Source: Monocercomonoides exilis
Taxonomy: Eukaryota > Preaxostyla > Oxymonadida > Polymastigidae
Reading direction: 5' to 3'
Assembly: GCA_001643675.2 (NCBI GenBank)
Contig: LSRY02000017.1
Span: 682,001-746,000 of the forward strand
DNA: 64,000 nucleotides
Part shown: piece by piece, positions 32,101 through 45,283 of the stretch
Numbering within the stretch: the first letter of the stretch is position 1
Layout of the letters: each line of letters starts with the position of its first letter
Notes under the pieces: generated by a model
Told to the model about the DNA's origin: nothing
Database searches by the model: none
The model's input: only the letters and a program-made list of their open reading frames with translations
Program-made: the position numbers and the translations under genes

Positions 32101-33342
32101 CTTGCCCTCCTCTGACCCCTTCTCCATACTTTTTCACTACACTCCGTACGCACCTTCCACATCCGCACACAAACGCATAAGTGCCCCGCAGCTCGCCTTG
32201 TCTCCGCTCTACGCACATTCCTAATTCTGAGTAATCTACGCAAACTTCTTCCCCACTCCTGACCCAACGAATGGTTGCAATAACAATCTGCCCACGTTGA
32301 GTGTGGCAAAACCCTGCATTGGGGCAGCATGAATGGTTAAACATAGAGCCTGTATGAAAGAGTCCAAAGCCAACATCGCGGAATATTGTATGAGCGTTAC
32401 AATCTGAAATTGATTGACTTTGAATCAAAATTGGTAAAAGTAATGATTTCAAGAATATCCGAGGATAATTCGATGGAATCGGTATTGTGTCATCAACGGA
32501 CCGAGCGTCATCCAATGATTCTAGTTTTCCTTCCTTGTGCATTTCCCACATTCGATACAACTGCTCTATTTCTTTTGCAATTGCTTCGCTACTTCTGCAA
32601 CAAACGTTCGTTTTAGTACTATCTTTTGTTAAGCAAGAATGTCTTCCGGTTTGAGGGTTGATGTTCTTTTTCTGTCCACAAATTTGGCATAGCTGTTGAT
32701 GAATTCCAAATTTCACAATATTCTCCAGCATCAAAAGCATTTCTTTGTCAGATAAAAATGAAAGGGCAATTTCAACAACAGGTGTCTGAGACAAAATATA
32801 TTCTTCTTCCAAGTCTTTGTTGTGACCAACAAGATCGAACAAAAGCTGAAGAGGAGTCAGAGAGTCGAACGGCTTAACGGTGGGAAATGAATCAGAATAC
32901 AATCTGTTTTGTAATTGCTCATTGTGAATAAACACAGAGATCAATCTCATTAGATGAACAGAATCTGCATCGGATAAAAATTCAACTGGCGCGTTGCAAT
33001 ACGCTCTACACTCGTATTTGTGGAAGATTTTATCTGCATTTTTACATTCTTCAGAGCAATAAAAAGTTCTTCTGCATTCTTCGCAAAAAGAGAATCCTGT
33101 ATGTATTCATCAAAATTTTTGTAATAAAGTATATCAAATTTGTTTTGCTTCATACCTTTGTCTGGAAGATGATCCGTGCAGTAAGCACAAAAAGATGTTC
33201 TTGATGATGGATATAACACAGTTGCAATGGATGGTTCTGTGAGTAAAATTGTGTTTGGCGGAAGCGGTTGTTCTGCAACACAAACCCTTCCTTTATCTTT
33301 GGTTTCAACAATCCTAAACTTTGGTATTTGCTTTCCAAACAT
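29114..33342 (-). CDS. very long SMYD-type MYND/SET-domain protein
   Basis: Putative lysine methyltransferase, 1,389 aa, two exons: 33342-33156 and 33096-29114 (donor GTATGA, acceptor ACATACAG, phase 1). The MYND zinc finger is complete across the junction: C52-x2-C55, C67-x2-C70, C76-x3-C80, H88-x3-C92. The SET core follows: GLFHTGSMFNHSCCPN (about 308-323), GEEVCVDYSE, and a post-SET Cys triplet CGCGRC (about 372-377). SMYD enzymes are usually 430-500 aa. Here highly charged insertions and a helical C-terminal domain (including YPSVILSICRYVYRVVGLLY) extend the protein, and it ends in more than 50 almost purely acidic residues. Two extra Cys pairs (CFCCFECG; FICRNC) may bind zinc. Targets are unknown; SMYD relatives act on histones and cytosolic proteins. 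Confidence 0.87.
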
Positions 33343-33708
33343 TTAATTTACTCTTTCATGAAAAAAAAGACGGGTCTCAAAAATAGTGGTTTGTCATTTT
33401 TTTCTTTTTCGCTTCACATTGTTTAAATGGAAGCGAAATAACTCTGCATGATTCAGAATATTCGAATTGGATTAAATATAATTCAATTTTCATTAGCAAT
33501 CAAATAAAAGCAATTCAATCCAAAAGTGCTTAAAAGTGTAATATTAATTTTTTTTTTCAATCTTTTTGTGACTACTAATGCAATCTGTTTACACTTGAAA
33601 ATGAAGAATATTTGGAAATCATCAAAACATTGTTCTTTAAATTTGTTTTTTCTATTGTATAGCTGAAGAGGAATTGACAAAAGGCATGACGAAATGATAT
33701 AATTTTAT
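33343..33708. other. intergenic, nothing recognised
   Basis: AT-rich spacer upstream of the SMYD-type gene and downstream of uL22; no gene supported. Confidence 0.5.
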
Positions 33709-34509
33709 TTACTCCTTCTTTGCTTCCTTTCTTGCGCGACGAGCGGCTCTCTGGACAGAGATGCCTTTTTCTGTCATGATCATTTCAATATGGCATGGAG
33801 TTTTGTTGAATCCTATTTAAAGCAAAGAATTAAAAAATATTTATTTAAAACAATTCTTTTCATTTTAAAAGATGCAAAAACATACTGTTAATTCTACCAT
33901 GTGCACGATACATTCTTCGGCTGTGGATACGAGCCTTGTTAACTTTGATGTGAGCAATTGCGCAGTTTCTAACATTGAGATTGTTTTTCTATTCAAAAAG
34001 TTGATTAAATAATATTAATTGATGTTTTTGATAAAATAGCGCGAAACACAACAATAAACACAATACCTTTGCATTGCTTTCACAGTTGCGGATCAATTCA
34101 AGAAAAACTCTGCTTGCTTTAACAGGGAACCCGCTTTGAGACCATTTCCATGCCTTTCCTTGTGGATTATGTCCAATACCGTATTTATAGCGACGGAATG
34201 GAACGGCTTCTTTGTGTTGAATAACGTGGCACAGAAATTGTTTTGCTCTTTTCAATTTCATGTGACGAAGAACTCCAGCAATTTCACGTGCTTGCTAAAA
34301 TTATTTAATGGATGAAAAACATTAAAATAAATCGCAAGAATCACTTAAAGCAATTAACCTTGAAGTGAATTGTGACGTCATTTCCTTTTGCCTTTGCAAC
34401 TGAAAAAGTCAATAAAATACACAAATATTCCAATTGAAATAATTTTATAATAAATCAATATATAACCTTTCTCCTTCACATTCCTGTAGTTCACAACGTG
34501 TGCTCTCAT
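33709..34509 (-). CDS. RPL17: 60S ribosomal protein uL22 (L17)
   Basis: Large-subunit protein lining the peptide exit tunnel, 172 aa in five exons: 34509-34467, 34399-34359, 34294-34067, 33988-33886, 33812-33709. Introns are 64-78 nt with donors GTTATA, GTTAAT, GTATTG and GTATGT. Seen: start MRAHVVNYRNVKEK; HFKQAREIAGVLRHMKLKRA; the conserved VPFRRYKYGIGH; ESNAK before the next intron; AHIKVNKARIHSRRMYRAHG and CHIEMIMTEK, the hallmark C-terminal uL22 block. Slightly shorter than the human protein because the basic tail is short. Intact. Confidence 0.95.
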
Positions 34510-34651
34510 TTTTAAATAACTTTCTTCAAATGAGCAATAGCGGAATTTAAGATCAGATGCAGCACCATAAAAAATTAAAAATTATTGAAATTTTGATGAA
34601 ATGGATTGTTTGCGTGTGATTTGATTATAAAAATACTGGCAAAAGTTCACT

Positions 34652-35259
34652 TTAGCCTGAAATTTTTGAAAGTTCAGAGCGGAGTTTTGTGTATTTTTGT
34701 TTAATTTTTTCTGGAGTGCTTGAGCTATCCAGATCAGTTGCCAGAATACAAGAAGTTGGCCTTTTTGTACCTGCTGCAGCTCCTAAATCTGCTTTTGATC
34801 CAACAAATACATATGGAATATCCATTTTTTCACAATAGACAGGAAGATGTGAAATGACGTCAATTGGATAGATATCACCAGCAATTACGCACAATCTTTA
34901 ATTCCGATAAAATTTTTATAAAAGAAAGTTGTTTTTTTAGTTTTGCAGCAATTATTTAGGTGAAGGAAAAACCATGTTTTTTATATGTTTTTTTGAAAAT
35001 TTGATTATAAAATATAACACGAAAACATAAATTAATTAAATCAGACCCCTTTTTTCCTTTTCTTATACTTTTTACAACTTCCTTCACTCCACGACGAAGT
35101 GTTTTTTCTTTAGCAGCTTAATAAATAATAATAAACTTATATGTTAAAAAACTCGTAATAAATGCGTTTCAAACAATGTTTTACCAATTTGAATAACTTT
35201 TTTGTTAATTTTGGTCCAGCAAGAGGATTGGCTATAGGTGAAATTTCTGTATCTTCCAT
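34652..35259 (-). CDS. NHP2: H/ACA snoRNP protein NHP2 (L7Ae family)
   Basis: Kink-turn-type RNA-binding protein of pseudouridylation-guide snoRNPs, 132 aa. Three exons: 35259-35175, 35116-35047, 34895-34652; donors GTTTGA and GTCTGA, acceptors TTAAG and AAAG. Seen: MEDTEISPIANPLAGPKLTK, the typical NHP2 start; RRGVKEVVKSIRKGKKG; the L7Ae core CVIAGDIYPIDVISHLPVYC; and GAAAGTKRPTSCI. ISPIA-PLA and KRPTS distinguish it from ribosomal eL8 and SNU13, although separation from other L7Ae paralogues is by eye. Nucleolar in other eukaryotes. Head-to-tail with uL22, but 140 bp apart. Confidence 0.92.
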
Positions 35260-35948
35260 TTTTTCAAGAATTAATCCAAAATGATAAAAAGATCTCTTAC
35301 CAAAACAAAAAATTTCAAAAGAAACTTGAAGTTCCAAGAATAATCATCAAGTGCATCGTATTCTTTCAGAGCATAAATCATTACCTTTGTTCAAAATATC
35401 ATTGCATTTTCACAAATCTTTGTAGAATTTTTTTTTAAACAAAACAAATAATAATTTGAAATCATTTTTTTCCAAATAAATAAACTTATATCGATATAGT
35501 TCATATGCATACAAAAAAAGATTGCCGAACAAAAAAAGATGGTTATTTCCCTTGGGAAATGCCCTGAAACAGATAAAAAAAAATTAATTTACATTAATAA
35601 ATGGAAATAATACAAACGTACGAATAAATATAAAAATCAATAGAAATTGTAATTGAAAATATAAATAAATAAAGGTGAAAAAAAAGCATTTTATTTAAAT
35701 TTTATTTTTTTGAAACTACGATATCAATTTACGGATTTTATAAAAAATTATAGAAAAGAAATTTCTTTCTAGAAAATACATCCACTAAATGTATTACAAA
35801 ATGGAACAAATTAAAACATTCAAATATAAAACATTATGAAAAATGAAACAACAACAAAAAAATGAGAAAATGTACTTACATAAGAATTAAACAACAATTC
35901 ACAAAAAAAGGAAACAACTTTCCCATTTTCTCCTCTTCTTCATTAATT
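35260..35948. other. intergenic, nothing recognised
   Basis: AT-rich spacer between NHP2 and the 3' end of giant pseudokinase 2; no gene supported. Confidence 0.5.
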
Positions 35949-36479
35949 TCAGAACTGCAAAGCCAGCAAGCTCAGAACAACTCTTTCCAGCTCGTTAACC
36001 ACCTCCTCCATCGAAGCTCTTCTGATGCTTTCTCTTTCCCAGCAGTGCGAAAGAATCTTTCTGAGTGAATGTGAAAGCGACGAAACAGTCGAAGAGGGAC
36101 GTATTCCTTTGATCAGAATGTCGATGATGTCTGCGCTGTTTCCGGTGTTGGAAGAGGAAAATGTAGTCGATGAATTCAATAACATTGAAGAGGAAGAGGA
36201 AGAAGAAGAAGATGATGATGAGAATGAAGAAGAACCAGATGTATTATTATTATTATTCAAATGACCGAATGTTGATAGATCCATGCTGTCCCTTGCAACA
36301 CGCTGCAGATTGGGAGAGCAGTCGAATGGAACAATTTCTGTCATAATCTCCCACACAAGCACACCAAAACTGTACACATCAGCTCCTTTGTTGCTAAGCA
36401 GCCTCAATGAAGAATGGATGGATGCGGAAAGAGAAGTGAAGGATGCTGAAGAAGAAGAAGAGGAGGAGGAGGAGGAAGT

Positions 36480-36510
<31 letters not shown>

Positions 36511-37419
36511 AGCTGATTGATAACACTCTCTGCCAATTCAGGGGCAGCCCAACGGAGCCGCTGGAGGTTGAAGTCAGAGTCCTCCTGTGAAAGAGAGGTG
36601 ATGTCGTGTGAATGTGTTGATTGAAGCGGAGATGAAGACGAAGAGTTTTCTGATGAAGAGTTCGATGAATCGGAGTAATTTGATAGAGAAGATATGGAAG
36701 AAGAAGAGGAAGAAGAGGAAGGAGAAGAAGATGATGATGAAAGAATTTCATTGTTTTTGGATGTCAAACCATCATTTTTATGAGAAATCAGCGGGGTGGA
36801 TGAGGAAGCAGTCGAAGACGATGCATCTGTTGATTCACTGAGTGTTCCTGCAGAAGATGAGCTCTGTTTCTCTTTGCCTTCATTTTCAGCACTTTTGTGG
36901 TGCTTCAACTGCAGCCACCATTTTCCTTCTTCGTCAATCAGCACATCTTCTGAGCTGATAATGCCCAATGTAACATTTTTTGAATGCAGCGACGAAACAA
37001 CCTTTGCAATCTGCCAGCACAACACCTGTTTGTTCTGCTGAGACCACACAAAATGAACCAAAGACACAACATTTGCGAGAGAAGCGCGATCAAAAGGCGA
37101 TTGCTCATTAGGCTGTGCTGTCAGCAGAGAAGAAGCAGGAGTAGCTGAGAAAGGAGGAGCATACTCAGCTGGATCAATCCAGCCGGCTATTGTCTCTTCG
37201 GGATGGATGAAATCAAACAGCGTGAAGAACTTTGTGACTTGCATTTGCTTGAACGGCTCTGCAACTGAGATTGCAGTGACTGTTTTTTTCAGCTTGTGTG
37301 CAGAGGAAAGGAAAGGATGCACCACTTGTTGGATCCAACTGGGAGAGAATTTGAATGAAGAAGGAGATTGTTCACTGATTGGATGAGGAAGGATAGCTAA
37401 AGGATTGACACTGGTGGAG

Positions 37420-37466
<47 letters not shown>

Positions 37467-40400
37467 AGAAGATGATGATGATGATGATGAAGATGAAGAA
37501 GAAGAATCAACAGAAGCAGTATCTGAGAATGGTGCAATTGATGCCATCACCCAATCTCCCTTTTTGCTCAGCTTTGATTGCACCACTGTCGATACAAGCT
37601 CCGTCTCCTTTCCCGTTTTGTCTCCTCTTTTTCTGTCTATTTCCCGCTTCACCTCTGGTTTGTCGCAGCTGATTCTGCTTTTAGCATCATCTGCTCCAAT
37701 CAGCGCATACTCTTGCTCGTTTTCGCCGAAGCCCTGCTTTCTCTCTTTCTGTGTTTGTGCTTGTGCTTGAGTATAATTCAGTGCCTGGGCACCTCCTATT
37801 GCGTATGTGGTGTTATTCACGTACTTCGTTTCAGAGATTTCAGCACCTGCTTTTCTTCTAAATTCGTTTTCGTCTGGGTTGTCTCCTTCTCCTTCTTCTT
37901 CATCTTCATTGATATCATCATCGTCTTCACCATCATCGTCATCGTCGTCATCCAGGTCTTCGCTGCTTTCAAGCAGCTTTTCATCATCACTTTCGGATTC
38001 ATCTCGTTTGTTTTTCATCGTTTTGCGCCTGTCAGACTTCAGCTGCTGCTCCAAAATAGCTTTCACTTTGCTCATTCCAGGCGGGACAAGAACGGCTGTT
38101 GAAGGAAGAGTCAGGGGCTTTTGGCGCTTTGGTGCTGGCGAAGAAGAAGAATGAGGGTGAGAAGAAGGCCTTGCAGAAGAAGAAGAAGAAGGCAAAGGAG
38201 AGAACAATGCAGAAGAGGCAGAAGAAGTAGAAGATGAGGAGGAAGAAGAAGAAGATGATGAAGATGAAGATGAAGACGAGGAAGAAGAAGAAGACGATGA
38301 AGACGATGAAGAGTATATTGAATTGCCGTCAACAAGAGAAGAATTCAAAAGCACCACGGTTGAGTTGGAAACAGAGCCTGATGCAGACTTGTTGTCGTCA
38401 TTCTGATTTTGGCGGTAATTCTGATAATACAACGAATCAGGTTGATTGAACATGCCATCGGCAGAAGAAGAAGAGGAAGAGGAAGAAGAAGAAGAAGCAA
38501 AAGATGAAGAAAGCGGTGAAGGTGCAGCCAAGTTCAATGATGCTGGTGTGGAAAGGCCAGATTGAGATGTTTGCCCGCCTTGTTGTGCTGTCTGACTTGA
38601 GAGTGCAGAGTTGCTTGAAGGTGTCAGAACAAACGAGTCAAAAGAAGACTCAGTTGAACAGAAATGAGGAGATGGTGGAGCGATTGGCTGTGGTGGAAAG
38701 GCAGTTGGCGACTGGAGCTGTGAGGCAGACGGTGGAACATATTCAGAAGAAGCTGAATACGAAGAATAAGACGAAGAAGAAGGCGATGCTGCGGCTGAGG
38801 CAGAGGCAGAGGCAGAAGATGCTTGTGGCGATGTGAACAAAAAGGGAGAGAGGCTTTTTGGAGGAATGCGGCGAGAAAGCGAGTCAGACGGGGTTGAGCC
38901 AGCCGATGCAGAAGACAGTTCTGATGGCTGCTGTGTAAATCCCGACTGGTTGCTCACAGATGTGTATGGAGTGAATGACGAGCCCGAAGATGCAGAAAGC
39001 AGTGGCTCATCGACGGAAGAGCGGTGCGTTCCAATCGACTTCTCTCTTTTCCTCTTCTGCAGCTGCTGTTGTTGTTCTGACTGTCTCTGAGATCCATTCG
39101 AAATGTATGCGATGCCTGCAAAGGATTCGGCACCTGAGCTTTCCAACGTGCTGCTGTTGTTTTTATTACTGCCACTACCACTGCTGCTGCTGCTGCCACT
39201 TCTTTTGCTGTTTTTCTTTCTTTCCTTGTCTCCTTCTCGTTTGTGGTGCTTCTTATTGCTTTTATCGTCGTCGCTGTCGTCTTCCAGTGCATAGTCAATC
39301 TTTCCGCTCTCGAAGTCGTAGAACTCTTTGTATCGCTTCTGCTTTCTCAGCAGGCGCTGGATGACCACAAAGGAGAAGATGAACGAAAACACCAGCGTCC
39401 CAAAGATGCAGCCACACACAATCGCTGCAATGATTCCGGCTGATACAGTCGTCCCTTTGTTTGTGGGTTTTGGGTCATCGGGAACTGGCGGTGGCACATC
39501 AGGCCCTACAAGAAGATAAGTCTTTGAAACACACGTGTCGATCTCGAAACCGGATGCTGTGATGAAGAACATGAATGTCTTGTTGAAGTATTCACCGGCA
39601 GATGCTGAAGACGGCGAAGAGGAAGAGCGGTTGTCAGATGGTGGGAGCGTGTAGTTCACAGCAGAAAACGGGATGAGCGAGGTGATGTAACTCTCGTTAA
39701 ATGAGTTCTCCAGCTCAAAGCGCAGTTTTTCAGACGAACGAAACAACGTTGCAGGAGGACAAGCAAAAGAGCAAGAGGGAGAATAAGAGGAAGAAGAGGA
39801 AGAAGAAGCAGATGCTGAGGATAAAGAATCATGTGAAGCAGAATTCTCCAGCCACATTTTCTGTTCGTCATTGACAACCTCCATGACCTGCAGGAACATT
39901 CCGCACGGATACAGCTCTTTCCCTGTGATAGTCACCATAAAAGAGCCCAGCTCAGCCAGCTTTGTGCTCTGTGCAAAGTCGATGACTGGATTGAAATAAG
40001 GCGAGTTAAGCTGCTCTTTCATCTCGCTGGGCACATTCACCGTGCACGACTTCACGTTCTCTTCGAGTGCTTTTGAATCGACGATCCACAAGGAAGACGA
40101 AGATGTTGATGAATGTGATGAAGAAACATATGTTTCCTCATCTTCGTTCAGCTTCTCTTTCAGGTCAATCTCAGCACCGCCTCTGCAGTGGATGTTGTTC
40201 CTAAACGAAGGATAGAGCTTGTCGTTCGGGTTTGTGTTGAATAGCATCTTCACTTTGTCCAGGCTGAGCGCCCCGCCAAAGACGGTGATTGAAGAGAGGC
40301 CAAAGTAGTGCTCGAACTGCGAATTGGAGATTGAAGAGTTGCAGCGATGGAGAGTGATGGGTGAGTCGTCGAGAACGCAACTAGAAACAGAGGCAGAAGA

Positions 40401-43400
40401 AGAAGCAGAATCAGTAGAAGAAGAAGTAGCAATAGAGGAAGGAAGAGGAGGAAGTAGTTGATGTGGTTGCGGTGAAGAATAAGTCAGAGATTGTTCTTGG
40501 TTAAATATGGGATCAGTGATTCGAGTGAACTTCGTGTTTGTAACTGTAACAAAGCAATGGAAAAATGAGGCACATAACCCAAAGTATTCGATGTATTTAT
40601 CATCCCCACTATCTTCTTCAATACCACTTTCGTATGCTTTCTGATTAGAACAAGAGTTTTTCTTTTCTGTGTTTTTGCCTTTTTCATTTTGGGATGAATA
40701 TTTTGGGTAGAAATAAATTTCACAATCTGGATTATTATTTTCTTCAATATTCGGCTCATTTTTGAGTTCGGAAGCATACATCTTTGTGTTTTCGCATCCA
40801 TAAAACGTTGTGTCTTCCAAAATGACTGGTATAAGCACAGTATCGTCAGCGTCTTCAAATTCAGTATTAATTTTCGATTCTTTGTTCATTATATCTTTTT
40901 CTTCTTTATTTTCATGTGGTTGCCTTTGATTATTTCCATCCTTCATTAAATTTGCAGCTCTGCTTCTTTCTCCGCCTCTTCTCGAATTAGTCATGTCGTT
41001 AAGAGTTAAAACAGATACCACACTTCCAAGTGGATTGGTGTAGATTAAGGAGCCTGTCTGATGGAATATGCAGTCATTAAAAGCGCATCCAGTAATTGTC
41101 ACAAAAGGTGACTCTTCAGAAAATGGAGAAAGCGAATTGCTTGTTTTTATCTCGGCAGTGTCGACCGCAACATACAAAATGACTGCTCCCTTCTCACCTG
41201 TCCGCGAAATGTGAGAAAAATCACATTGTTCAAGAACAATGCGTTTGTCGGATGTATTGATTTTGGTGTTTAAGTTTTCGGTTTGGCGATTTGAATTTTG
41301 TTTTTCTTCAGTTTGTGTTCTTTTCCCAATGACAAGAATTAGCGCTGTGCATTTGACAAAAGTGGAATCGCACACATTTATATCTTGGAAGGAAGCATTG
41401 GAAAGCAACAGCGAATCTACCATCCCTTTGGAGCAGTTGATGACAGCAGTCAAATCGACACTTTTGATTCCGTTAAATGGCTTAATAAAACAATTTCGGA
41501 GTGACAATTTACCGGAGTTGTGGTTGAATGTGATGAAGCAAATCACTTCATTCACCTGAGGCCATCGCGGAGCAGAAAGATAGAAGTCAAATAGTTCTGC
41601 CTTGAAACCACCATTCTCGCCGATTTCGATGAAACACTGGTGAAATGTGTCACTGTCAATTGTGTTGCCAAACTTCACAATTGAACCGTTAGAAATCTTA
41701 GAAGCCAATTTTATTTGCTTTGAGTCAATATCAATCGGCTTTTCATCCAGCTCAAGTGCATTGACACTCAGAGTCACTTCTTTTCCTGTTGAAAATGAAG
41801 AATCGTATTTGATGGAATCGATGGCAAAGCGGATCGTCTTGCAAGGAATAAACTGCGACCCACAAAACACTGTGTCTTGAGCCTCTCCGCCTAATGGATT
41901 AATCACATACTCCGTTAATGATGTTGGGAGAAGTTTAGATGAAAAATCAGAATTTGATTGATGATCATGTCGCCCGTTCAATAAGATAGAAGGAGGGGAA
42001 TCAGCAACTGTGACGCGTGGTAGATTACTATGCGAACGCGAATAGACAACAATATCAGTTTTCTTTGAAAGGCGAGAAGCGCAAAGATAGTTTGGGAAGT
42101 ATATGTCTTTTCCAAGCGCTGCAGCAGAAGAGGCATTATCAAGCACAGAGAGTGTGGAATCGCTCAATGACTGAATTGATGATATCGCATCTTCTGAGTT
42201 GGCATCAAAGAAACAGTATCTCAATTTCAGTCCAAGGTCATCGTCTGTTTCGCTTTGAGGAATCCAATTCCAGTATATCGCAGAACCGGAATCCTTGTTG
42301 CTACTGTGCGCTCCATAGAAAGCAGTTAAAATGAAACTAGATGATGTTTTACTTTCATCGCAGTAGAGAATGCAACCTCTTCCAGTTACAATCTTTTCGA
42401 CCTCGTTGGAATATGCAATTTTGATATCTCTCAAAACACATCGAAGAATATCAACATCACTTCCTGAGCAGAGCATAATTACTCCTCCATCTCCGTAGCA
42501 TTCAACGTTTGATATTTCGCAGTCACTCAGCGTCAGTGATGAGGATGATTGAAGCAAAAAACAACCACCGCAGCCAAGAAAAGAGCTGTCTGCATTTGGT
42601 ACATTTGCAACAGACAAACGAGTGACTTCAGCAGGTTCTTTCTGGCTTTTCCTTATTGCAACTTTCGATATCTTCACATTCGAAAAATCAGCGACAGAGC
42701 CTCCGTTAAGGCTCATAACACCTCCTGCAGACAATGAAAGCGTTATGTCTCCGCAATTACCGTCGCTAAGTGATATGGTGCAATCATCTTCTGCAGTTAT
42801 GCATCCTCCCAGCAGAGGAGACGATTTCGATCCTCCGGAAGAGGTAGATCCCTTGAATGAGCAGGAGTCTTTCAGAACAAGATGGCTTTTTTTGTCAGCG
42901 TAAATAACTCCGCCACCTGTGCCATCATTCGAATTACTGTTAACAAAACTTACATTGCTAAATGTTGCTGAACTTTGAATCAACAAGAAGGCTCCTCCAT
43001 CTCCGTTTGCATTGCATGCGCAATTAATGAATGATGTTGTTTCAACAGACAACTCGATGCCCTTTCCGTAAAGCGCTCCGCAATTTCCATTGGATTTGTC
43101 ATTTGCAAAGTTACAATGCTCAATGTGAACTTTTATTAGAGAAGACTCTTCAGCTGATTCAGATGAAGCTTGAAAAGGAAGATCGTTGGTAATATAGCAC
43201 CCACCACAAACCTGTGACGCGTATCCATTAGAGAATTCGCTTCCAGAGATATACACAGCGAAATGATTCGGAGAAGATTGAATGTCTGACAGTCCATTAT
43301 TTTCCGATTTGCTGCTTGATGCTGAAGTGATGTGGATCGCAAATGTAGCTCCGTATCCATCAACGTTTTTATTGGTCCCTGAGCATTTACATCCTTTGAA

Positions 43401-44867
43401 TATGCTTTCTTCAATCATTATGAAGGAAGTCCGCTCATCGTCGTCGGAAAACTCATTCTTTTTCAATTTTGTTTGATGTTTTTCTGTGTTTTCGTTTGCT
43501 GCCGTTCCCGTTTTTAGGTGAATGAAGAAAGCTCCAGTTTCCTGAGCTTCTGGATGGTCTACAGTGATATTATTTAAAGACAAAACTGATCCTTTCTTTG
43601 CTCCAGCAGTCATCCCTTCGGCCGAAGCCTCTAAATATAAGCAAGATCCAATTCGAGATTGCTTCGAGTATTGAAGTTGAGAATCAAAAATCTCAACTGC
43701 TGGCTGTGTTTTAGGTGGCTTGGAAAATATGACGCAAAGAGATGCTCCCCTTCTTTGAGACTGCCCTTCTGAAAGATATGAATGACTTATCAATAACTGC
43801 CCACAAGGTGCAGAAAAATATACATCACCTCCATCACCTTCTGCATTATTGCGCACTTGATTTTGTGAAAAATTACAATATGAAAAGTTTAGTAATGTAT
43901 CTTGTGCATTGTTTACATAAATAGCACCTCCTGAGTATGTACCTGCGCAATGTTGAAAAGAGCAACTTTCAAACGAGGCCTCTGTTTTAGTAATAACCGT
44001 CCTAGAAGTATAGTTTTTATTCTTCTCAGTGTTGCTGTACAGTTTCTGCTTAAATGCTTCAAAATAATATGTTTCTAATTCGCTTTTACTGTTTTTCATG
44101 TTTACTGAATGCATGAACGAACAATTTGAGCATGAAAACTTAGTTTTCTCTGATAAATGGCACGTAACTCCTGATTGAATCGGAGAGATGCATCTTGAGA
44201 AAGTGCACATCAACAGTTCTGTTGTAGAAAATTGTGTCGATAATTTAAAATATTCTTCTTTCTCCAATATAGAACAATCAAAATTGTAATTGCTTGTAAA
44301 TAAATTGTGCTTTTTTCCAACACAAGAGCAGGACATATTCATAAAATTGCATGAGATTATTTGAGTATGTTTTGTTTGTGGATTGTCAAAAAATGGAATT
44401 TGTTCACACGAATATAAGCAACTGAACGATGAGTTCGATAAAATACAATTGCATTCTTTTGTGAATGGTGAAATCAAAGCATAGTGCGAGTTCAAAGGAG
44501 AGAAGAATGTCTCCACTGTTATGTTATTCAAGATGATGGATCCACCAATTGCAGAGCAAAGCCCTAAATTGCAAGAGTATTTGGAGAAAGTGATTGAGTG
44601 AAGATCCAGTTCACTTTCCGTATTCAAGCAAAAATAATGCAGCGCATTTGCACCATAAAAAATTAATTTATTTGCATAAAGTGATGAATTAGTTAGTAGA
44701 AGTTGTCGTCTTGAATTTTGAAGAAATGTAATTAACGTCATTTCTTGTCTTTGAAGTTTTAAATCAAAGTCACAACTTTCGCAAATGCACGTAAATATAC
44801 ATATATAAATGTTAATAATAAAAATAGAACATGTAAGTTTATTCAAAATGAATAAATGCTTTCTCAT
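35949..44867 (-). CDS. giant single-pass surface protein with C-terminal pseudokinase (2)
   Basis: One 2,972-codon intronless frame. The N-terminus has a hydrophobic signal (INIYICIFTCI). The ectodomain to about residue 1805 is beta-helix-like, with Pmp-type motifs (GGAIYVNN, GGDVYF, CGALYGKG, GGAFLL, GGVIYADK) and one VFCGSQFIPCKTI module as in gene 1. A membrane helix follows at about 1810-1838 (AGIIAAIVCGCIFGTLVFSF). The cytoplasmic part contains long poly-Ser and poly-Asp/Glu runs and a kinase-like domain (about 2549-2970) with IDEEGKWWLQL, RWAAPELAESV, GADVYSFGVLVWEIMTE and CWERESIRRASMEEV. The HRD position reads GIISSED and no DFG is seen, so catalysis is unlikely. It is better preserved than gene 1 in the C-lobe. 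Function is presumably surface sensing or adhesion, by inference only. Confidence 0.87.
36183..36265. repeat. GAA/GAT-rich purine tract in gene 2
   Basis: The + strand is almost pure purine (GAAGAAGAAGATGATGATG...), encoding poly-Ser on the minus strand. Confidence 0.7.
37411..37508. repeat. (GAA)n/(GAT)n tract encoding poly-Ser
   Basis: About 100 nt of GAA, GAG and GAT triplets on the + strand, encoding a run of more than 30 Ser on the minus strand. Confidence 0.85.
38222..38312. repeat. (GAA)n/(GAT)n tract encoding poly-Ser
   Basis: Second large trinucleotide tract in the cytoplasmic region of gene 2; minus-strand translation is almost only Ser. Confidence 0.85.
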
Positions 44868-45283
44868 TCAAAGATTTGATCATTAAATGCCATTACATTT
44901 TATACAGAACAACAATAAGAGAAATTATTTGGAAAAAGAAAATAAAATTAATTAAAATAACAAATACAGGTTTATTATTGATGTATCGCAAATAATATTT
45001 AAAAAAATGAAATCATTATGAATTTTTTTGTATTTTTTTATCAATTTTAACAAAAGATTAATTCCTTTCAATTTCTACAAAAAAATAAAATAAGATAAGA
45101 TAAAATAAAAATAAATAATTGAGTGAATATATTCTCCTTGTAATGTAAACGCATTATCGAAAATGTTCTTTTATTTTTTTTTCAATGAAAATATCAAATA
45201 AATGAAATGAGCTGAAGGACAAATGATGAAATGAAAATTAAAAAAATAATCCCTTTTGATGAAGATATTGAAGATGAACTGTT
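44868..45283. other. intergenic, nothing recognised
   Basis: AT-rich spacer between the start of giant gene 2 and the 3' end of TVP23. Confidence 0.5.

Noticed and set aside
36283-39364. Many Glu-, Met/Lys- or Leu-rich open frames across the pseudokinase 2 gene
   Set aside because: All arise from GAA/GAT tracts read in other frames or on the other strand.
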